From an uncultured Latescibacterota bacterium (lineage in GTDB: Bacteria > Latescibacterota > UBA2968), in the NCBI GenBank assembly GCA_958295785.1, contig OY282377.1:2370394-2434393 (forward strand): a DNA stretch of 64,000 nucleotides. The letters are read 5' to 3'. This document shows, in pieces, positions 16,795-26,099 of the stretch. Position numbers and translations under genes: made by a program. Below the pieces are notes generated by a model that saw only the letters and a list, made by a program, of their open reading frames with translations, ran no database searches and was not told the DNA's origin. Position 1 is the first letter of the stretch, and each line of letters begins with the position of its first letter.

Positions 16795-18770
16795 ACGGAT
16801 TTGGAAACGCACGTCAAACGGGAGAAAAGCAGGACACCAAAGACGGAGGAGGGGATTTTCGGGATGGCCTAACCCTTCGGGCATTCCTGATCGGATTTGG
16901 ACTTTGCGCCTTTCTGGGCGTGGCACTCCCCTACAATCGGATGGTCATCCAGGGCTCCTTTATGAATTATCTGTTCATAGACCGGAGCACTCTGTTCGTC
17001 TTTTTTATTTTGGTGTTGCTGGTCAATCCGCTCCTTAGTGCCCTCGCCCCTCGCCGCGCTTTGGCGCGTGGAGAACTTCTGGCCATCTATGTCATGCTTC
17101 TGTTTCTTCTGCCCGCATCGGGAATGATCAAGTACCTGATATCCTACCTGACGGGCGTTACATACTATGCTTCGCCAGAGAGACGGGATCTGGAGGCGGT
17201 GTTGCCGCATATTCTACACTGGACGGCACCGCAAAACGCCGAGGCCGTGCGGGGGCTTTACGAGGGGTTGCCGGGAGGTGTTTCGCTGCCTTGGGTCGTG
17301 TGGCTTGCGCCACTGTTGAGCTGGGGGGCCTTCTTCGCGGCCCTGTTTGTGGTGCTGATTTGCATAGCAGTGGTGATGCGGAAGCAATGGGAGGAACACG
17401 AGCGGTTCGCGTTTCCGATTATGCAGGTGCCGCTGGCGATGGCAGGGACGGAAAGGATCGGCGTGCTGTTCAAGAGCCGGCTGATGTGGGCGGGGTTCGC
17501 GGTACCGTTTGCAATCGGGTCAGTCAATGGGTTGCATGCCTATTATCCCGCGCTGCCCAAGATCAGCCTGCGGAAGACCATCTGGATTTTCCGCAGGACG
17601 ACGCCTTTGCCATTTATGCTTCACTTTGCGATCCTGGGATACTCCTATTTGGTCAACACGGATGTGAGTTTGAGCATCTGGGTGTTCAATGTGATATCTA
17701 AAGTGATCCGCGGGATAATAGCTGTCCTCGGGGTGGAATATACCGACGTGTCGGGGACCGTGGGCCGGTTCAGCTCCCGGGGATCCGCGGTTCTGGCGAT
17801 GATGGGAATGGGGTACATGCTGGTTCTGGCCGCGTACAGCCTGTGGGTGGGCCGGGGACATCTAAAGGAGGTGTGGCGCAGGGCACTGGGAAGGCCGTCT
17901 GCGCTGGACGATTCAGAGGAGGTGATGTCCTTCCGAACAGCTATGATCGGGATTGCGGGGGGCCTGCTGTATCTGGGGTGCTGGCTGTATCGGGCAGGGA
18001 TGTCACCCCTGCTGATCCCGCTGCTGTTTTTTTGCTGTTTTGTGGTGTTTCTGGCGATAGCGCGAATTGTGAGTGAGACCGGCTTTGCAGCGACGTATTC
18101 GCCGATTAATCCGGCGGAGTTCGCGGTCTGTGCGGTGGGATCTTCGGTGTTCAGCCCGACCGGCCTGGTGACGCTGGGGTTTAGCTACGCTTGGACGATG
18201 ACGCGGTGGAATAACCTGATGCCTCGCGCATCCGGAGCGCTGAGGCTGGCCCGGAAGATCGGACAGAAACGGGGACTGGTCTGGGCAATGGGGACAGCCT
18301 TGGGCGTCGGACTGGTCGCTGCGAGTTATATGACACTGGAGTTGGGTTACACGCATGGGGGACTCAACTTAGACCGGCACTTTCATGACTATGCGCGTAT
18401 CCCGTTTGATGCGTTTGTGGGACGGCGGATGCTGGCGCCGAGTCCGATCTTTATCAAGGGATTTGTATATACGGGGATGGGGATGGGGATTGCAGCCCTT
18501 CTGATGGTGCTGCGAACCCGGTTCGTGTGGTGGCCGCTACATCCGGTGGCACTGCCGTTGAGTACGATCGCGTACACGGATTACTTTTTTTTGAGCGTTT
18601 TCTTAGCTTGGGCCGTGAAGGCTGTGGTGCTAAAATTCGGTGGCGGGGAGCTATACAGAACGACCCGGCCCTTTTTTTTGGGGATTATACTGGGAGAAGT
18701 GATGTGTTCGGGTGTGTGGGTTATTGTGGATTATTTTACCGGTATGGTCGGAAATTTCAGGCTTTTCTAA
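16791..18770 (+). CDS. DUF6785/DUF6784-type polytopic membrane protein (OPT-like)
   Basis: The 659-residue protein has about 14-16 predicted membrane helices: for example AFLIGFGLCAFLGVALPY, LFVFFILVLLVNPLL, LLAIYVMLLFLLP, GAFFAALFVVLICIAVVM. It resembles the DUF6785 family, distantly related to oligopeptide transporters, which in many environmental genomes sits beside sulfatase or glycosidase genes. The start overlaps the previous stop (ATGA), which implies translational coupling with the LamG-propeller gene. A transport role for a cluster-specific compound is inference. Confidence 0.6.
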   Translation: MNGFGNARQTGEKQDTKDGGGDFRDGLTLRAFLIGFGLCAFLGVALPYNRMVIQGSFMNYLFIDRSTLFVFFILVLLVNPLLSALAPRRALARGELLAIYVMLLFLLPASGMIKYLISYLTGVTYYASPERRDLEAVLPHILHWTAPQNAEAVRGLYEGLPGGVSLPWVVWLAPLLSWGAFFAALFVVLICIAVVMRKQWEEHERFAFPIMQVPLAMAGTERIGVLFKSRLMWAGFAVPFAIGSVNGLHAYYPALPKISLRKTIWIFRRTTPLPFMLHFAILGYSYLVNTDVSLSIWVFNVISKVIRGIIAVLGVEYTDVSGTVGRFSSRGSAVLAMMGMGYMLVLAAYSLWVGRGHLKEVWRRALGRPSALDDSEEVMSFRTAMIGIAGGLLYLGCWLYRAGMSPLLIPLLFFCCFVVFLAIARIVSETGFAATYSPINPAEFAVCAVGSSVFSPTGLVTLGFSYAWTMTRWNNLMPRASGALRLARKIGQKRGLVWAMGTALGVGLVAASYMTLELGYTHGGLNLDRHFHDYARIPFDAFVGRRMLAPSPIFIKGFVYTGMGMGIAALLMVLRTRFVWWPLHPVALPLSTIAYTDYFFLSVFLAWAVKAVVLKFGGGELYRTTRPFFLGIILGEVMCSGVWVIVDYFTGMVGNFRLF

Positions 18771-18813
18771 GTGGGTAGGTTCTAAACTTGGCCCTGTGGA
18801 GGCGGTGATTGCT

Positions 18814-19521
18814 ATGTCTCGCCCAATGATCGGCATTACCACCAGCTTTGACACGCAAAACAAACAGCAATCGCTCGACCGCGACTACGTGATCGCCGTA
18901 GAACGCGCGGGTGGTTGTCCCTTGCTTCTGCCCATGACCGAGCAACACAACACACTCGCGCCGCTGTTCGGTTTGCTCGACGGCCTGATCATCACCGGCG
19001 GCCCGGGCATTGCCAAAGGCTTGATCGGCGACCTGCCCGATGATCTCCCGCCAGTTGATGAGACGCGCTATCAAAATGACATGCGCGCTTTTGAATACGC
19101 TAAAAAAAAACAGATGCCCGTGTTGGGCATCTGCTATGGCATGCAATTTATCAATGCACAATTCGGCGGCACAATCTATGCCGACATTCAAAGACAATGC
19201 GGTGTTGAACCCCATTCTCCCAAGCGCGCCGCGCGTGCTGTTCGCCACGCGATCTCGCTCACCCCCCAGTCACATCTCTCGGCGATTCTGGGCCAAACCG
19301 AATGCGAGACCAACAGTTTCCACCTCCAAGCAGTCGAAACGGTTGGCCCGAAACTCAATATCAGCGCCCGCAGTGCAGACCGCGTCATCGAGGGCATCGA
19401 AACTCCGGACGGACGCATTATGGGCGTGCAATTCCACCCAGAAAAAATGCCCCATACCCTTTTTGACCGCATTTTCGATCACCTGCTTGCCCAAGCGCAT
19501 CGCGCTGTCCAAAACGCCTGA
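18814..19521 (+). CDS. Gamma-glutamyl-gamma-aminobutyrate hydrolase family protein (peptidase C26)
   Basis: A 235-residue class-I glutamine-amidotransferase-fold hydrolase. It starts RPMIGITTSF, has LDGLIITGGPG, the nucleophile elbow GICYGMQ with Cys107, and the C-terminal VQFHPE supplying the His-Glu of the triad. Close family members include PuuD, which cleaves gamma-glutamyl-GABA in putrescine breakdown; the substrate here is unproven because no other puu genes are present. GTGGAGG lies about eleven bases before the ATG. It is the last + strand gene before a repeat-rich gap. Confidence 0.8.
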   Translation: MSRPMIGITTSFDTQNKQQSLDRDYVIAVERAGGCPLLLPMTEQHNTLAPLFGLLDGLIITGGPGIAKGLIGDLPDDLPPVDETRYQNDMRAFEYAKKKQMPVLGICYGMQFINAQFGGTIYADIQRQCGVEPHSPKRAARAVRHAISLTPQSHLSAILGQTECETNSFHLQAVETVGPKLNISARSADRVIEGIETPDGRIMGVQFHPEKMPHTLFDRIFDHLLAQAHRAVQNA

Positions 19522-19540
19522 TCCATCAGTGGTCGGTGGT

Positions 19541-20021
19541 CGGTGGTTATACCAAATTGAATTGCTGTTGTCCTGATGTGATGCGCTATGTTGCCAGCAA
19601 GCGATTCCCTTGACGTTCCGCAGTCATTCAGAGAAGCCATGGCAACCAGGCCATCCCAAAAGACCATCAGACAAACCCATCACGCACAGCGCGCAAGGCC
19701 GTCTCGCAACCCACATCCCTCTTGCAACTTCCTTCGCAGGCCAACGCATGTCGTCCTATTACAAAAGCGATTTGCGCTGTGCAAGCCCCTCGGCGTCTGA
19801 GAGCGGCATTTTTTGCTTCCTTTTTTTTGCTGTTGAAAAAAAGGAAGTCGCCGCACGCCGTAGGCACAGGCGTAGCCAACGCATCGAAGGCAACAAACGA
19901 TGCTGTAGGACCAAATGCTTGAGACAAGCAACCCATGATCCGTACAGAAGTCTGTTCCTCATTTCTCATTCCTCCCTGATGGGAGGCAGGATACGGACAA
20001 ATAAAAATCAAATTGGTATTA
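19541..20021. repeat. Non-coding segment with MITE-like ends
   Basis: The 540-base gap 19522-20065 contains no convincing gene. Its left end carries TATACCAAATTGAATTG and its right end CAAATTGGTATTAGA, imperfect inverted copies of one motif. The right part is repeated at 57866-57911. Just before it a GTGGTCGGTGGTCGGTGG tandem occurs. The layout resembles a small non-autonomous element, but no target duplication was identified. Confidence 0.4.
19816..19847. repeat. Perfect 12-bp hairpin inside the intergenic element
   Basis: CTTCCTTTTTTT (19816-19827) pairs with AAAAAAAGGAAG (19836-19847) across eight bases. It is A/T-rich and could act as a weak bidirectional terminator or be part of the repeat element. 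Confidence 0.45.
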
Positions 20022-20027
20022 GACGAC

Positions 20028-20063
20028 AAAAGCCAGACACTCTATCGCGTCTGGCTTTTTTTT
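20028..20063. terminator. Terminator between the repeat segment and the sulfatase gene
   Basis: AAAAGCCAGAC (20028-20038) and GTCTGGCTTTT (20049-20059) form an 11-bp stem, followed on the + strand by a run of T to 20063. On the - strand it lies directly after the sulfatase stop codon and ends in TTTT, so it can serve both directions. Confidence 0.8.
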
Positions 20064-20065
20064 GC

Positions 20066-21607
20066 CTATCGCGCGGGGTAATCGTCAAAATCGCGTGCGG
20101 GATCGTCGCTGATCACATGGGGCGCGTACAAGGGCGCGTCTGCCTCGACCAATTTGCCATCGCCCCGCAAAATCTGATTGGGCGTGTGCATTTTGACCCG
20201 CGCCGGATATTTGGCGCGCAACTCGGCGGTCTGTTTTTGGCGCAGGGCCTCCACTTCGTCAAAATCAAACCCCGCCATCACAGCGTCTCGCAACGCCTCC
20301 AAGTCGGCATTGTCGGGATCGGTCTTCAACAAATTGCGCTGCTCATCGGGATCGTTTTCCATATCGAATGCCAAATCTTCGCAATCTCGAAACGCGATGT
20401 ACTTGTACCGCGCTGAACGAATCATCCGAAACTCTGTGCCCGCACCCCAGCGCGGGTTTGGCGACTCGGTAATCACCCCGACGCGGTCGTCGAGCGCAGG
20501 GCCCGATCCCCCTTTCAGCACATCCGTCAAATCCACGCCGTCCAACCCATCCGGACGATCCATTCCCGCCGTGCCGCAAAGCGTGGGGAACAGATCCGCA
20601 AGGCTGACGGGCGTGCGGATTTCCCTCGCGTCTAAGCTACCATTGCGGTGTTCGGGAAGCGAAACAATCAGCGGCACATGGGTGGCGGCTTCGTGCCACG
20701 TATTTTTCCACCAAATGCCGTGTTCGCCCGCCAATTCGCCGTGATCCGACGTATAGACAATCACCGTATTGTCCAAAAACCCATCGCGGTCGAGCAAGGC
20801 GAGAAAATCGCCCAAAATTTCGTCCAAGAAATCGACCGCCGCAAAATAGGCGGCGCGCGCCTTCATCATTTCGTCTTCGGCGATTTCTTCTGTGCGAAAC
20901 CCCTCAATCGCGCCCACGGTCATCGGATGATTCGCGCTGTCGCCCGTGCGCCCCACCCAGGGCCGGGTCGCGCCTTCGGGATAATAGCGGTCGAAAAATC
21001 GCTTTGGCGCGGTCAGCGGAAAGTGCGGGCGGCTAAACGAGGTATAGACCAACCACGGCGTATCGGGCTTGGCGTGGCGGTGTTCGCGCAACCACGAAAG
21101 CGACTCGCGCGCAATCGTATTTTCTTGCAAAAGCGATTCGGGCACCTCGCTGATTCCCGCATCGACTGTGCGCGTCCGCAACCCATCGCCCGTCTTGTCC
21201 AACGGGTCGGGCTGATGCGAACACGGCCCACCAAAATCGCCGTAAGGCCGCGCGCCAAACCCGGCGTGTTGCAATGATCCGCCCAAATGCGTCTTGCCCA
21301 CTACGGCGGTCTCGTAGCCATGGGCCTGAAAATGACTGCCATAAGTCGGCAAATTCGGGTCGAGAATGGACCCATTGCTCCACGCGCCACACCGATGGGC
21401 GTGCCGCCCGGTCAGCATGGCAATGCGACTCGGCGTACACAGCGGCATCTGGCAATACGCCGCATCGAAATGGACGCCCCGCGCGATCAAATCGTCCAAC
21501 ACAGGCGTCTGACAGGGTTCGCCCCCACGCGCTCGGGATCGCGCCGACAAAAAGCGAAAACTGTGTTCATCGCTGTGCAAAATCAGGACATTCGGACGTT
21601 CGGACAT
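20066..21607 (-). CDS. Sulfatase (type I, formylglycine-dependent)
   Basis: The 513-residue protein starts ERPNVLILHSDEHSF, with metal-binding acidic residues of the alkaline-phosphatase-like fold. It has the sulfatase signature CTPSR (Cys57), whose Cys is converted to formylglycine by a maturase. The second signature region HLGG at about residue 107 and DHGE near 300 complete the metal site. No signal peptide, so cytoplasmic. GGAGGATTT precedes ATG 21607; longer starts are not supported. Similar proteins are annotated as choline sulfatase-like or arylsulfatases; the substrate is not predictable here. A second sulfatase lies at 51.7-53.1 kb. Confidence 0.85.
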   Translation of the reverse strand: MSERPNVLILHSDEHSFRFLSARSRARGGEPCQTPVLDDLIARGVHFDAAYCQMPLCTPSRIAMLTGRHAHRCGAWSNGSILDPNLPTYGSHFQAHGYETAVVGKTHLGGSLQHAGFGARPYGDFGGPCSHQPDPLDKTGDGLRTRTVDAGISEVPESLLQENTIARESLSWLREHRHAKPDTPWLVYTSFSRPHFPLTAPKRFFDRYYPEGATRPWVGRTGDSANHPMTVGAIEGFRTEEIAEDEMMKARAAYFAAVDFLDEILGDFLALLDRDGFLDNTVIVYTSDHGELAGEHGIWWKNTWHEAATHVPLIVSLPEHRNGSLDAREIRTPVSLADLFPTLCGTAGMDRPDGLDGVDLTDVLKGGSGPALDDRVGVITESPNPRWGAGTEFRMIRSARYKYIAFRDCEDLAFDMENDPDEQRNLLKTDPDNADLEALRDAVMAGFDFDEVEALRQKQTAELRAKYPARVKMHTPNQILRGDGKLVEADAPLYAPHVISDDPARDFDDYPAR

Positions 21608-21782
21608 AAATCCTCCTTCGTTCATTTTGCATGCCGCCCGCGGCTTCATTTGCAACGGGTTGCACATCCGCGTTCAAAAGCTCGAGTCCATCCACGGTCC
21701 TATAGGCTCCCAAATCCACAATAGGTAATGCCTGGCCTCCATCCAAACAACCTAATGCCCAACGCGCCGCGTGTAAAGCGGT

Positions 21783-22661
21783 TTAGACTTGCGATTTTCT
21801 CTGTTGCACAATCAGCCCGGCAATGATCAGCGTCAACCCGATATAAGTGGAAGGAAGTATGTCTTCGCCCACCAAAAAGTGGATAAAGACCAGCGACAAA
21901 AACGGGGAGAGGAAAATCAAATTGCCGATTCGCGCCGCACGGTCTGCGCGTTTCATCGCCGACAACCACAGCACAAACGCAATGCCCATTTCAAACAACC
22001 CGACATAAACCGCGCCGCACACGCCCAGCAGATCGGCCCGCACGTCTGAAAACGCGACGCAGATGGCAAAAACAACGGGCAGTGCAAAAACAAAATTCAA
22101 AAATAGCCCCACGACCGGATCTCGCGCATCCCGCTTGTTGAAAATCCAGTACAACGCCCACAACACGCTGCTGAACAGTGCCAGTGCCACGCCCAGGGGA
22201 TTGGAAAACCGAACCCCCATCACATCGCCCCGGGTGGAAATCACAAACACCCCCGCATAACTCACCGCGCCGCCCACCACATCCCACGCGGTCAATTTTT
22301 GGTTCAAAAGCGGAATGGACAACAGCGCGAGGGCAATGGCCCACGTATAATTCAACGGCTGCGCTTCCTGCGCGGGCAGCAGGTCATACGCCCGCAGCAA
22401 CACCAGATAGTACGCACACGGATTGAGCACCCCCAGGCCCAGGGATTGCAAATACTGCCGCCGCGTACACAAAAAAACCGCCGACCCTTTGCCCTGAGCA
22501 ATCAAAATGATGCCCAGAGCAATGGCCGACGTCAGGACCGCGTAGAACAACAATTGAATGGGGTCTAAAACGCGCAGCGACAGCTTAAATGCCGTCGCGG
22601 CCGTGGACCACAGGAATACGGCCAAAATGGCGTAGAGATATGCCTGCGTTTGGGAGAGCAT
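21783..22661 (-). CDS. DMT superfamily transporter (EamA family)
   Basis: A 292-residue inner-membrane protein with ten predicted helices arranged as two EamA repeats: first half from YLYAILAVFLWSTAATAFKLSL, second half from PLGVALALFSSVLWALYWIFNK. It ends in the conserved GEDILPSTYIGLTLIIAGLIV. The family includes amino-acid and metabolite exporters; the cargo is unknown. The ATG at 22661 is preferred because upstream codons encode a cysteine- and proline-rich stretch within a GC-rich intergenic repeat. Confidence 0.8.
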   Translation of the reverse strand: MLSQTQAYLYAILAVFLWSTAATAFKLSLRVLDPIQLLFYAVLTSAIALGIILIAQGKGSAVFLCTRRQYLQSLGLGVLNPCAYYLVLLRAYDLLPAQEAQPLNYTWAIALALLSIPLLNQKLTAWDVVGGAVSYAGVFVISTRGDVMGVRFSNPLGVALALFSSVLWALYWIFNKRDARDPVVGLFLNFVFALPVVFAICVAFSDVRADLLGVCGAVYVGLFEMGIAFVLWLSAMKRADRAARIGNLIFLSPFLSLVFIHFLVGEDILPSTYIGLTLIIAGLIVQQRKSQV

Positions 22662-22688
22662 AAAAGCGCGAGACGCGAGAGGAACGGA

Positions 22689-22737
22689 GGGCGCGCCCCT
22701 ACACACATCGGGCGAGCACGGGGGCATCGCCCCTGCG
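22689..22737. repeat. GC-rich palindromic repeat (REP-like), two tandem part copies
   Basis: GCGCGCCCCTACAC and GGGCGAGCACGGGGGCATCG...CCCCTGCG are copies of the dispersed repeat also found at 23987, 36983, 37180, 54785, 58428 and 62545. They lie between ftsZ and the exporter gene. Confidence 0.7.
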
Positions 22738-22738
22738 T

Positions 22739-23956
22739 TTATCCCCCTTGCATCTGCCTGCGGAGAAAGGCGGGATATTCCAGATCGTCGACAGACACCG
22801 CGTCTTTTTCCGATTTTTCGGCGGGGCTTAAATCGAGATCATCGGCATCATTACCGGATTCCATTTTCCGCATAAAAGCGGGGATATCTGCGTCGGTTTT
22901 GTCGATCTCGGCCTGCTCGGTATCGGGCGTGGAACTTGGGCTTGGATTTGGGGGATAGGCCATGTTCGCGCCATTGGAATTGACCTTGTCCGATGGATTT
23001 TTATTAAACCCGGTGGCAATCACGGTCACGCGCAACTCGTCCTCCATGCTGTCATTGAGCACCGTGCCCCAAATAATATTGGCTTCGTGGCCCACGGCAT
23101 CGGTAATGAGATTCACGGCCTTATCCATCTCGAACAACTTCAGTTCGCTGCTCGCCGAAATATTCACCAGCACCCCTTGCGCGCCCGCAACCGACACATT
23201 GTCGAGCAAGGGGCTGTTCAGTGCTTTTTCGGCTGCGGTCACGGCTCGGTTTTCGCCCGTCGCCTCGGCCGTTCCCATCAGGGCGTCGCCCCCGGATTGC
23301 ATCACGGTACGCACGTCATTAAAGTCGAGATTCACCTCGCCGGGAATGGTGATCAAGTCGGAAATCCCCCGCGTGGCCTGCAACAACACATCATCGGCGA
23401 TCAAAAACGCATCTCGAAGCGTGGTGTCTTCGGAACTGATTTCCAAAAGCCGCTGATTGGGAATGATGATCGTGGTATCCGCGGCTTTCTTCAGGGCGTC
23501 AATGCCCGATTGGGCGTTTCGCATGCGCGGCATGCCCTCCATCTTAAACGGCGTCGTGACAATCCCCACGGCGAGCGCGCCGGCATTGCGGACAATTTCG
23601 GCCACAATGGGCGCGGCCCCGGTACCGGTGCCGCCGCCCATGCCAGCGGTCACAAAAACCATATCGGAGCCATTGAGGGCCTCGGCGACCTCTTCGCGAT
23701 CTTCTTCAATGGCCTGCGCGCCAGTTTCCGGATTGGCGCCTGCACCCAAACCGCGCGTCACATTGCGCCCGATTTGGATGCACCGAGATGCCTGTGAAAG
23801 TTCGAGGTCTTGTTCATCGGTGTTGATGGCAATAAACTCCACGCCTTGCAAATCCGACTCGATCATGCGATTGATCGCATTGCCACCCGACCCCCCAACG
23901 CCCACGACGCGGATTTTGGCATGGCTATCGGCATTCAAAATAGAAAATGTCACCAC
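22739..23956 (-). CDS. ftsZ: Cell division protein FtsZ
   Basis: The 405-residue tubulin homologue has the GTP-binding motif GGGTGTG at residues 107-113, the N-terminal VVGVGGSGGNAINRM and the T7-loop region NLDFNDVRTVM. A variable acidic linker of about 70 residues is followed by the conserved C-terminal peptide DLEYPAFLRRQ, which binds FtsA and other anchors. It polymerises into the cytokinetic ring. Translation starts at GTG 23956 (or the adjacent GTG 23953), preceded by AGGAGG. It is the last gene of the dcw cluster, 80 bases downstream of ftsA, with a repeat in the gap. Confidence 0.98.
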   Translation of the reverse strand: MVTFSILNADSHAKIRVVGVGGSGGNAINRMIESDLQGVEFIAINTDEQDLELSQASRCIQIGRNVTRGLGAGANPETGAQAIEEDREEVAEALNGSDMVFVTAGMGGGTGTGAAPIVAEIVRNAGALAVGIVTTPFKMEGMPRMRNAQSGIDALKKAADTTIIIPNQRLLEISSEDTTLRDAFLIADDVLLQATRGISDLITIPGEVNLDFNDVRTVMQSGGDALMGTAEATGENRAVTAAEKALNSPLLDNVSVAGAQGVLVNISASSELKLFEMDKAVNLITDAVGHEANIIWGTVLNDSMEDELRVTVIATGFNKNPSDKVNSNGANMAYPPNPSPSSTPDTEQAEIDKTDADIPAFMRKMESGNDADDLDLSPAEKSEKDAVSVDDLEYPAFLRRQMQGG

Positions 23957-23986
23957 GAGATACCTCCTGTTTGGTGGTTAGCGATG

Positions 23987-24013
23987 GGGCGAGCACGGGG
24001 GCCGCGCCCCTAC
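23987..24013. repeat. GC-rich palindromic repeat between ftsA and ftsZ
   Basis: GGGCGAGCACGGGGGCCGCG followed by CCCCTAC, a copy of the dispersed repeat. It sits inside the dcw operon and could form a hairpin that affects ftsA/ftsZ mRNA processing. Confidence 0.75.
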
Positions 24014-24036
24014 AACACCCGTTTTTCATCTGCGGA

Positions 24037-25263
24037 TCAAAAAAAATTGCGAACCCAGTTTTTCATGCGGCCAAAAACCGAATCCAAAAAATCGCCTTCA
24101 TCCGACATAAACCCGTGACTTTGGTTGTACAGCCCAAAGTACAACAGCCCAACGCCGGTGGAATAGAGCGGTTTTTTTATGGCATTGACCCGGCCCGTGA
24201 CTCCTTGGTGGGGGCTGCGAACAATTGCGGGCAAGCCAAAAACTTCTTGGGCCAGTTCGGCACAGCCTTCGATCATGGCCCCGCCGCCGGTGAGCACAAT
24301 GCCCGCACCGAGCAAATTCGCGTACTCGGTGCGCCGAATCTCTTGGTTCACATAGCCAAAAATTTCTTCCATGCGCGCCTCGATAATCGAGGTCATTTTC
24401 ATCCGAGACACCTGGCGATCGGGCCGCCCGGCAACGCCCGGCACATCCACTAAATCGTTGAGATCCACCAGCGATTTCGCCGCGCAACCGCATTTGTGCT
24501 TGAGCTCCTCGGCTTGTTTCCAGGGCGTACGCAAACCAATCGCCATATCTTGAGTCACATTTGTACTCCCCAACCCCACAACAGCGGTGTGGCGAATGGC
24601 GCCGTCGTAAAACACCGCCAAATCACTCGTGCCCCCCCCGATATCGACCAGTGCCACGCCCATTTCTTCTTCGTCCGGCGTTAAAACCGCATAACTCGAC
24701 GCAATGGGCTCGAGCACCAAATCCGCCACTTCCAACCCCGCGCGGCGAATGCTTTTGCAAATATTTTGCGCGGACGTGACCGCCCCTGTCACGATGTGTA
24801 CATCGACTTCGAGCCTCACACCCGCCATGCCAATGGGGGCTTTAACGCCGGGCTGATCGTCAACCACATAAGACTGCGGCAACACATGGATAATTTCCTG
24901 ATCCATGGGAATGGGCACGCCCTTTTCCGCTGCTTCGACCACGCGCTGCGTGTCATTGTGCGTAATCTCATTGTCCGGCCCGGACACGGCCACCACCGCG
25001 CGCGTATTTACGCTGCGGATGTGCTCGCCGGCAATGCCCGCATAAACCGCGCCGATGCGCGTGCCCGACATTTCCTGCGCTTTTTCAATTGCCGTGCGAA
25101 TCGACTGCACGGTCTGTTCCACATTGACCACCACCCCGCGCTTGAGGCCATCGGAGGGGCTGCTGCCCAATCCCGTAATTTTGAGCGCGTTATCCTCTTC
25201 CACTTCGGCCACTATCGCGCAGATCTTGGTGGTGCCAATATCGAGTCCAACGATTCGATCCAT
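24037..25263 (-). CDS. ftsA: Cell division protein FtsA
   Basis: A 408-residue actin-like ATPase. It begins MDRIVGLDIGTTKICAIVAE (phosphate-1 loop) and has the SHS2/1C region (VNVEQTVQSIRTAIEKAQEMSG), phosphate-2 LVDIGGGTSDLAVF and GIVLTGGGAMIEG (adenosine motif). The C-terminal region ends GRMKNWVRNFF, an amphipathic membrane-targeting helix. It tethers FtsZ to the membrane. ATG 25263 is chosen because AAAGGA lies eight bases upstream; an ATG at 25284 overlaps the ftsQ stop and would add seven residues. Confidence 0.97.
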   Translation of the reverse strand: MDRIVGLDIGTTKICAIVAEVEEDNALKITGLGSSPSDGLKRGVVVNVEQTVQSIRTAIEKAQEMSGTRIGAVYAGIAGEHIRSVNTRAVVAVSGPDNEITHNDTQRVVEAAEKGVPIPMDQEIIHVLPQSYVVDDQPGVKAPIGMAGVRLEVDVHIVTGAVTSAQNICKSIRRAGLEVADLVLEPIASSYAVLTPDEEEMGVALVDIGGGTSDLAVFYDGAIRHTAVVGLGSTNVTQDMAIGLRTPWKQAEELKHKCGCAAKSLVDLNDLVDVPGVAGRPDRQVSRMKMTSIIEARMEEIFGYVNQEIRRTEYANLLGAGIVLTGGGAMIEGCAELAQEVFGLPAIVRSPHQGVTGRVNAIKKPLYSTGVGLLYFGLYNQSHGFMSDEGDFLDSVFGRMKNWVRNFF

Positions 25264-25280
25264 CGTGCGGGTCCTTTCAC

Positions 25281-26078
25281 TCATTCGCGCTTGCCCACAA
25301 CCACTTGATCCCGATAGCGCAAGTCAATATACGCGAGGGCTTGCCCAGGAAGAAATGCGGCCTGGGTATAGGCGCGGAAATTCCGAATCTGCTGTTCGGG
25401 GTTTTCAAAACGCATTTTGAGGGCCAAATCATCGGCCACCAAATAAACCGTCGCGGAGTGGGGATCATCCGTGCGGATTTCCGAAACTTCGCGCCAAAAC
25501 GCCGGCGTGCGGATTTGCAACTCCGTCACAAACCCGGCCAGTGCGCGCGCCCATGTATCCCGTTGCAAGCCCACCCCGGTCAGGATGGGCACATCCACCT
25601 GCGCGGAGGGAGACAGGGGAAAAATTTTGCCAGACGCATCCAGGCCCATCAACCCCTCGGGGGTATTCAACAGGCCCACGGGACGGCGTTCTTCGAGAAC
25701 GATGACCAGCGTTTCGGGCGGTTCTCGAAGCAGCAATGCCTTTTTGATCATCGGCTGTTGCGCGAGGCGTTCGGTTGCAGAGACCATGTCGTAGGCAAAC
25801 AGGTTCGCGCCCACCTGCAACTGCGACCACGCGATCACATCGGCGTCAGACATCAGGGTATTGCCGCGCACCTTGATGCGCGCCATGCGAAAAAACTCTG
25901 AATCTGCCAGCGAGGAATAGGCATTTTGAATGCCCACGACCAGCAGGCCCAACACGGTTGCGACCATCACCCAGCGCGCGAACCTGCGCGGCCGCTTCTG
26001 CATTGGGCGCGTGTGCAGGGGCATCCCCCGCGTCTTTGCAGACCTGTAAGACGTGTAAACCAGTGTCTGTCTCGGCAT
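25281..26078 (-). CDS. ftsQ: Cell division protein FtsQ
   Basis: The 265-residue bitopic protein has a basic cytoplasmic N-terminus and one membrane helix (WVMVATVLGLLVVGIQNAYSSL). A POTRA domain follows (FFRMARIKVRGNTLMSDADVIAWSQL), then the FtsQ beta domain with REPPETLVIVLEERRPVG. It bridges early and late divisome proteins. AGGAGG precedes the ATG. Downstream ftsA overlaps or abuts it. Confidence 0.93.
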   Translation of the reverse strand: MPRQTLVYTSYRSAKTRGMPLHTRPMQKRPRRFARWVMVATVLGLLVVGIQNAYSSLADSEFFRMARIKVRGNTLMSDADVIAWSQLQVGANLFAYDMVSATERLAQQPMIKKALLLREPPETLVIVLEERRPVGLLNTPEGLMGLDASGKIFPLSPSAQVDVPILTGVGLQRDTWARALAGFVTELQIRTPAFWREVSEIRTDDPHSATVYLVADDLALKMRFENPEQQIRNFRAYTQAAFLPGQALAYIDLRYRDQVVVGKRE

Positions 26079-26099
26079 AAAAACCTCCTAAAAAAAAGT

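Noticed and set aside
21660-21782. Open frame running on after the exporter stop with VDLGAYRTVDGLELLN
   Set aside because: No start codon or ribosome site and no confident family; it may be a decayed gene tail but evidence is too thin to annotate.
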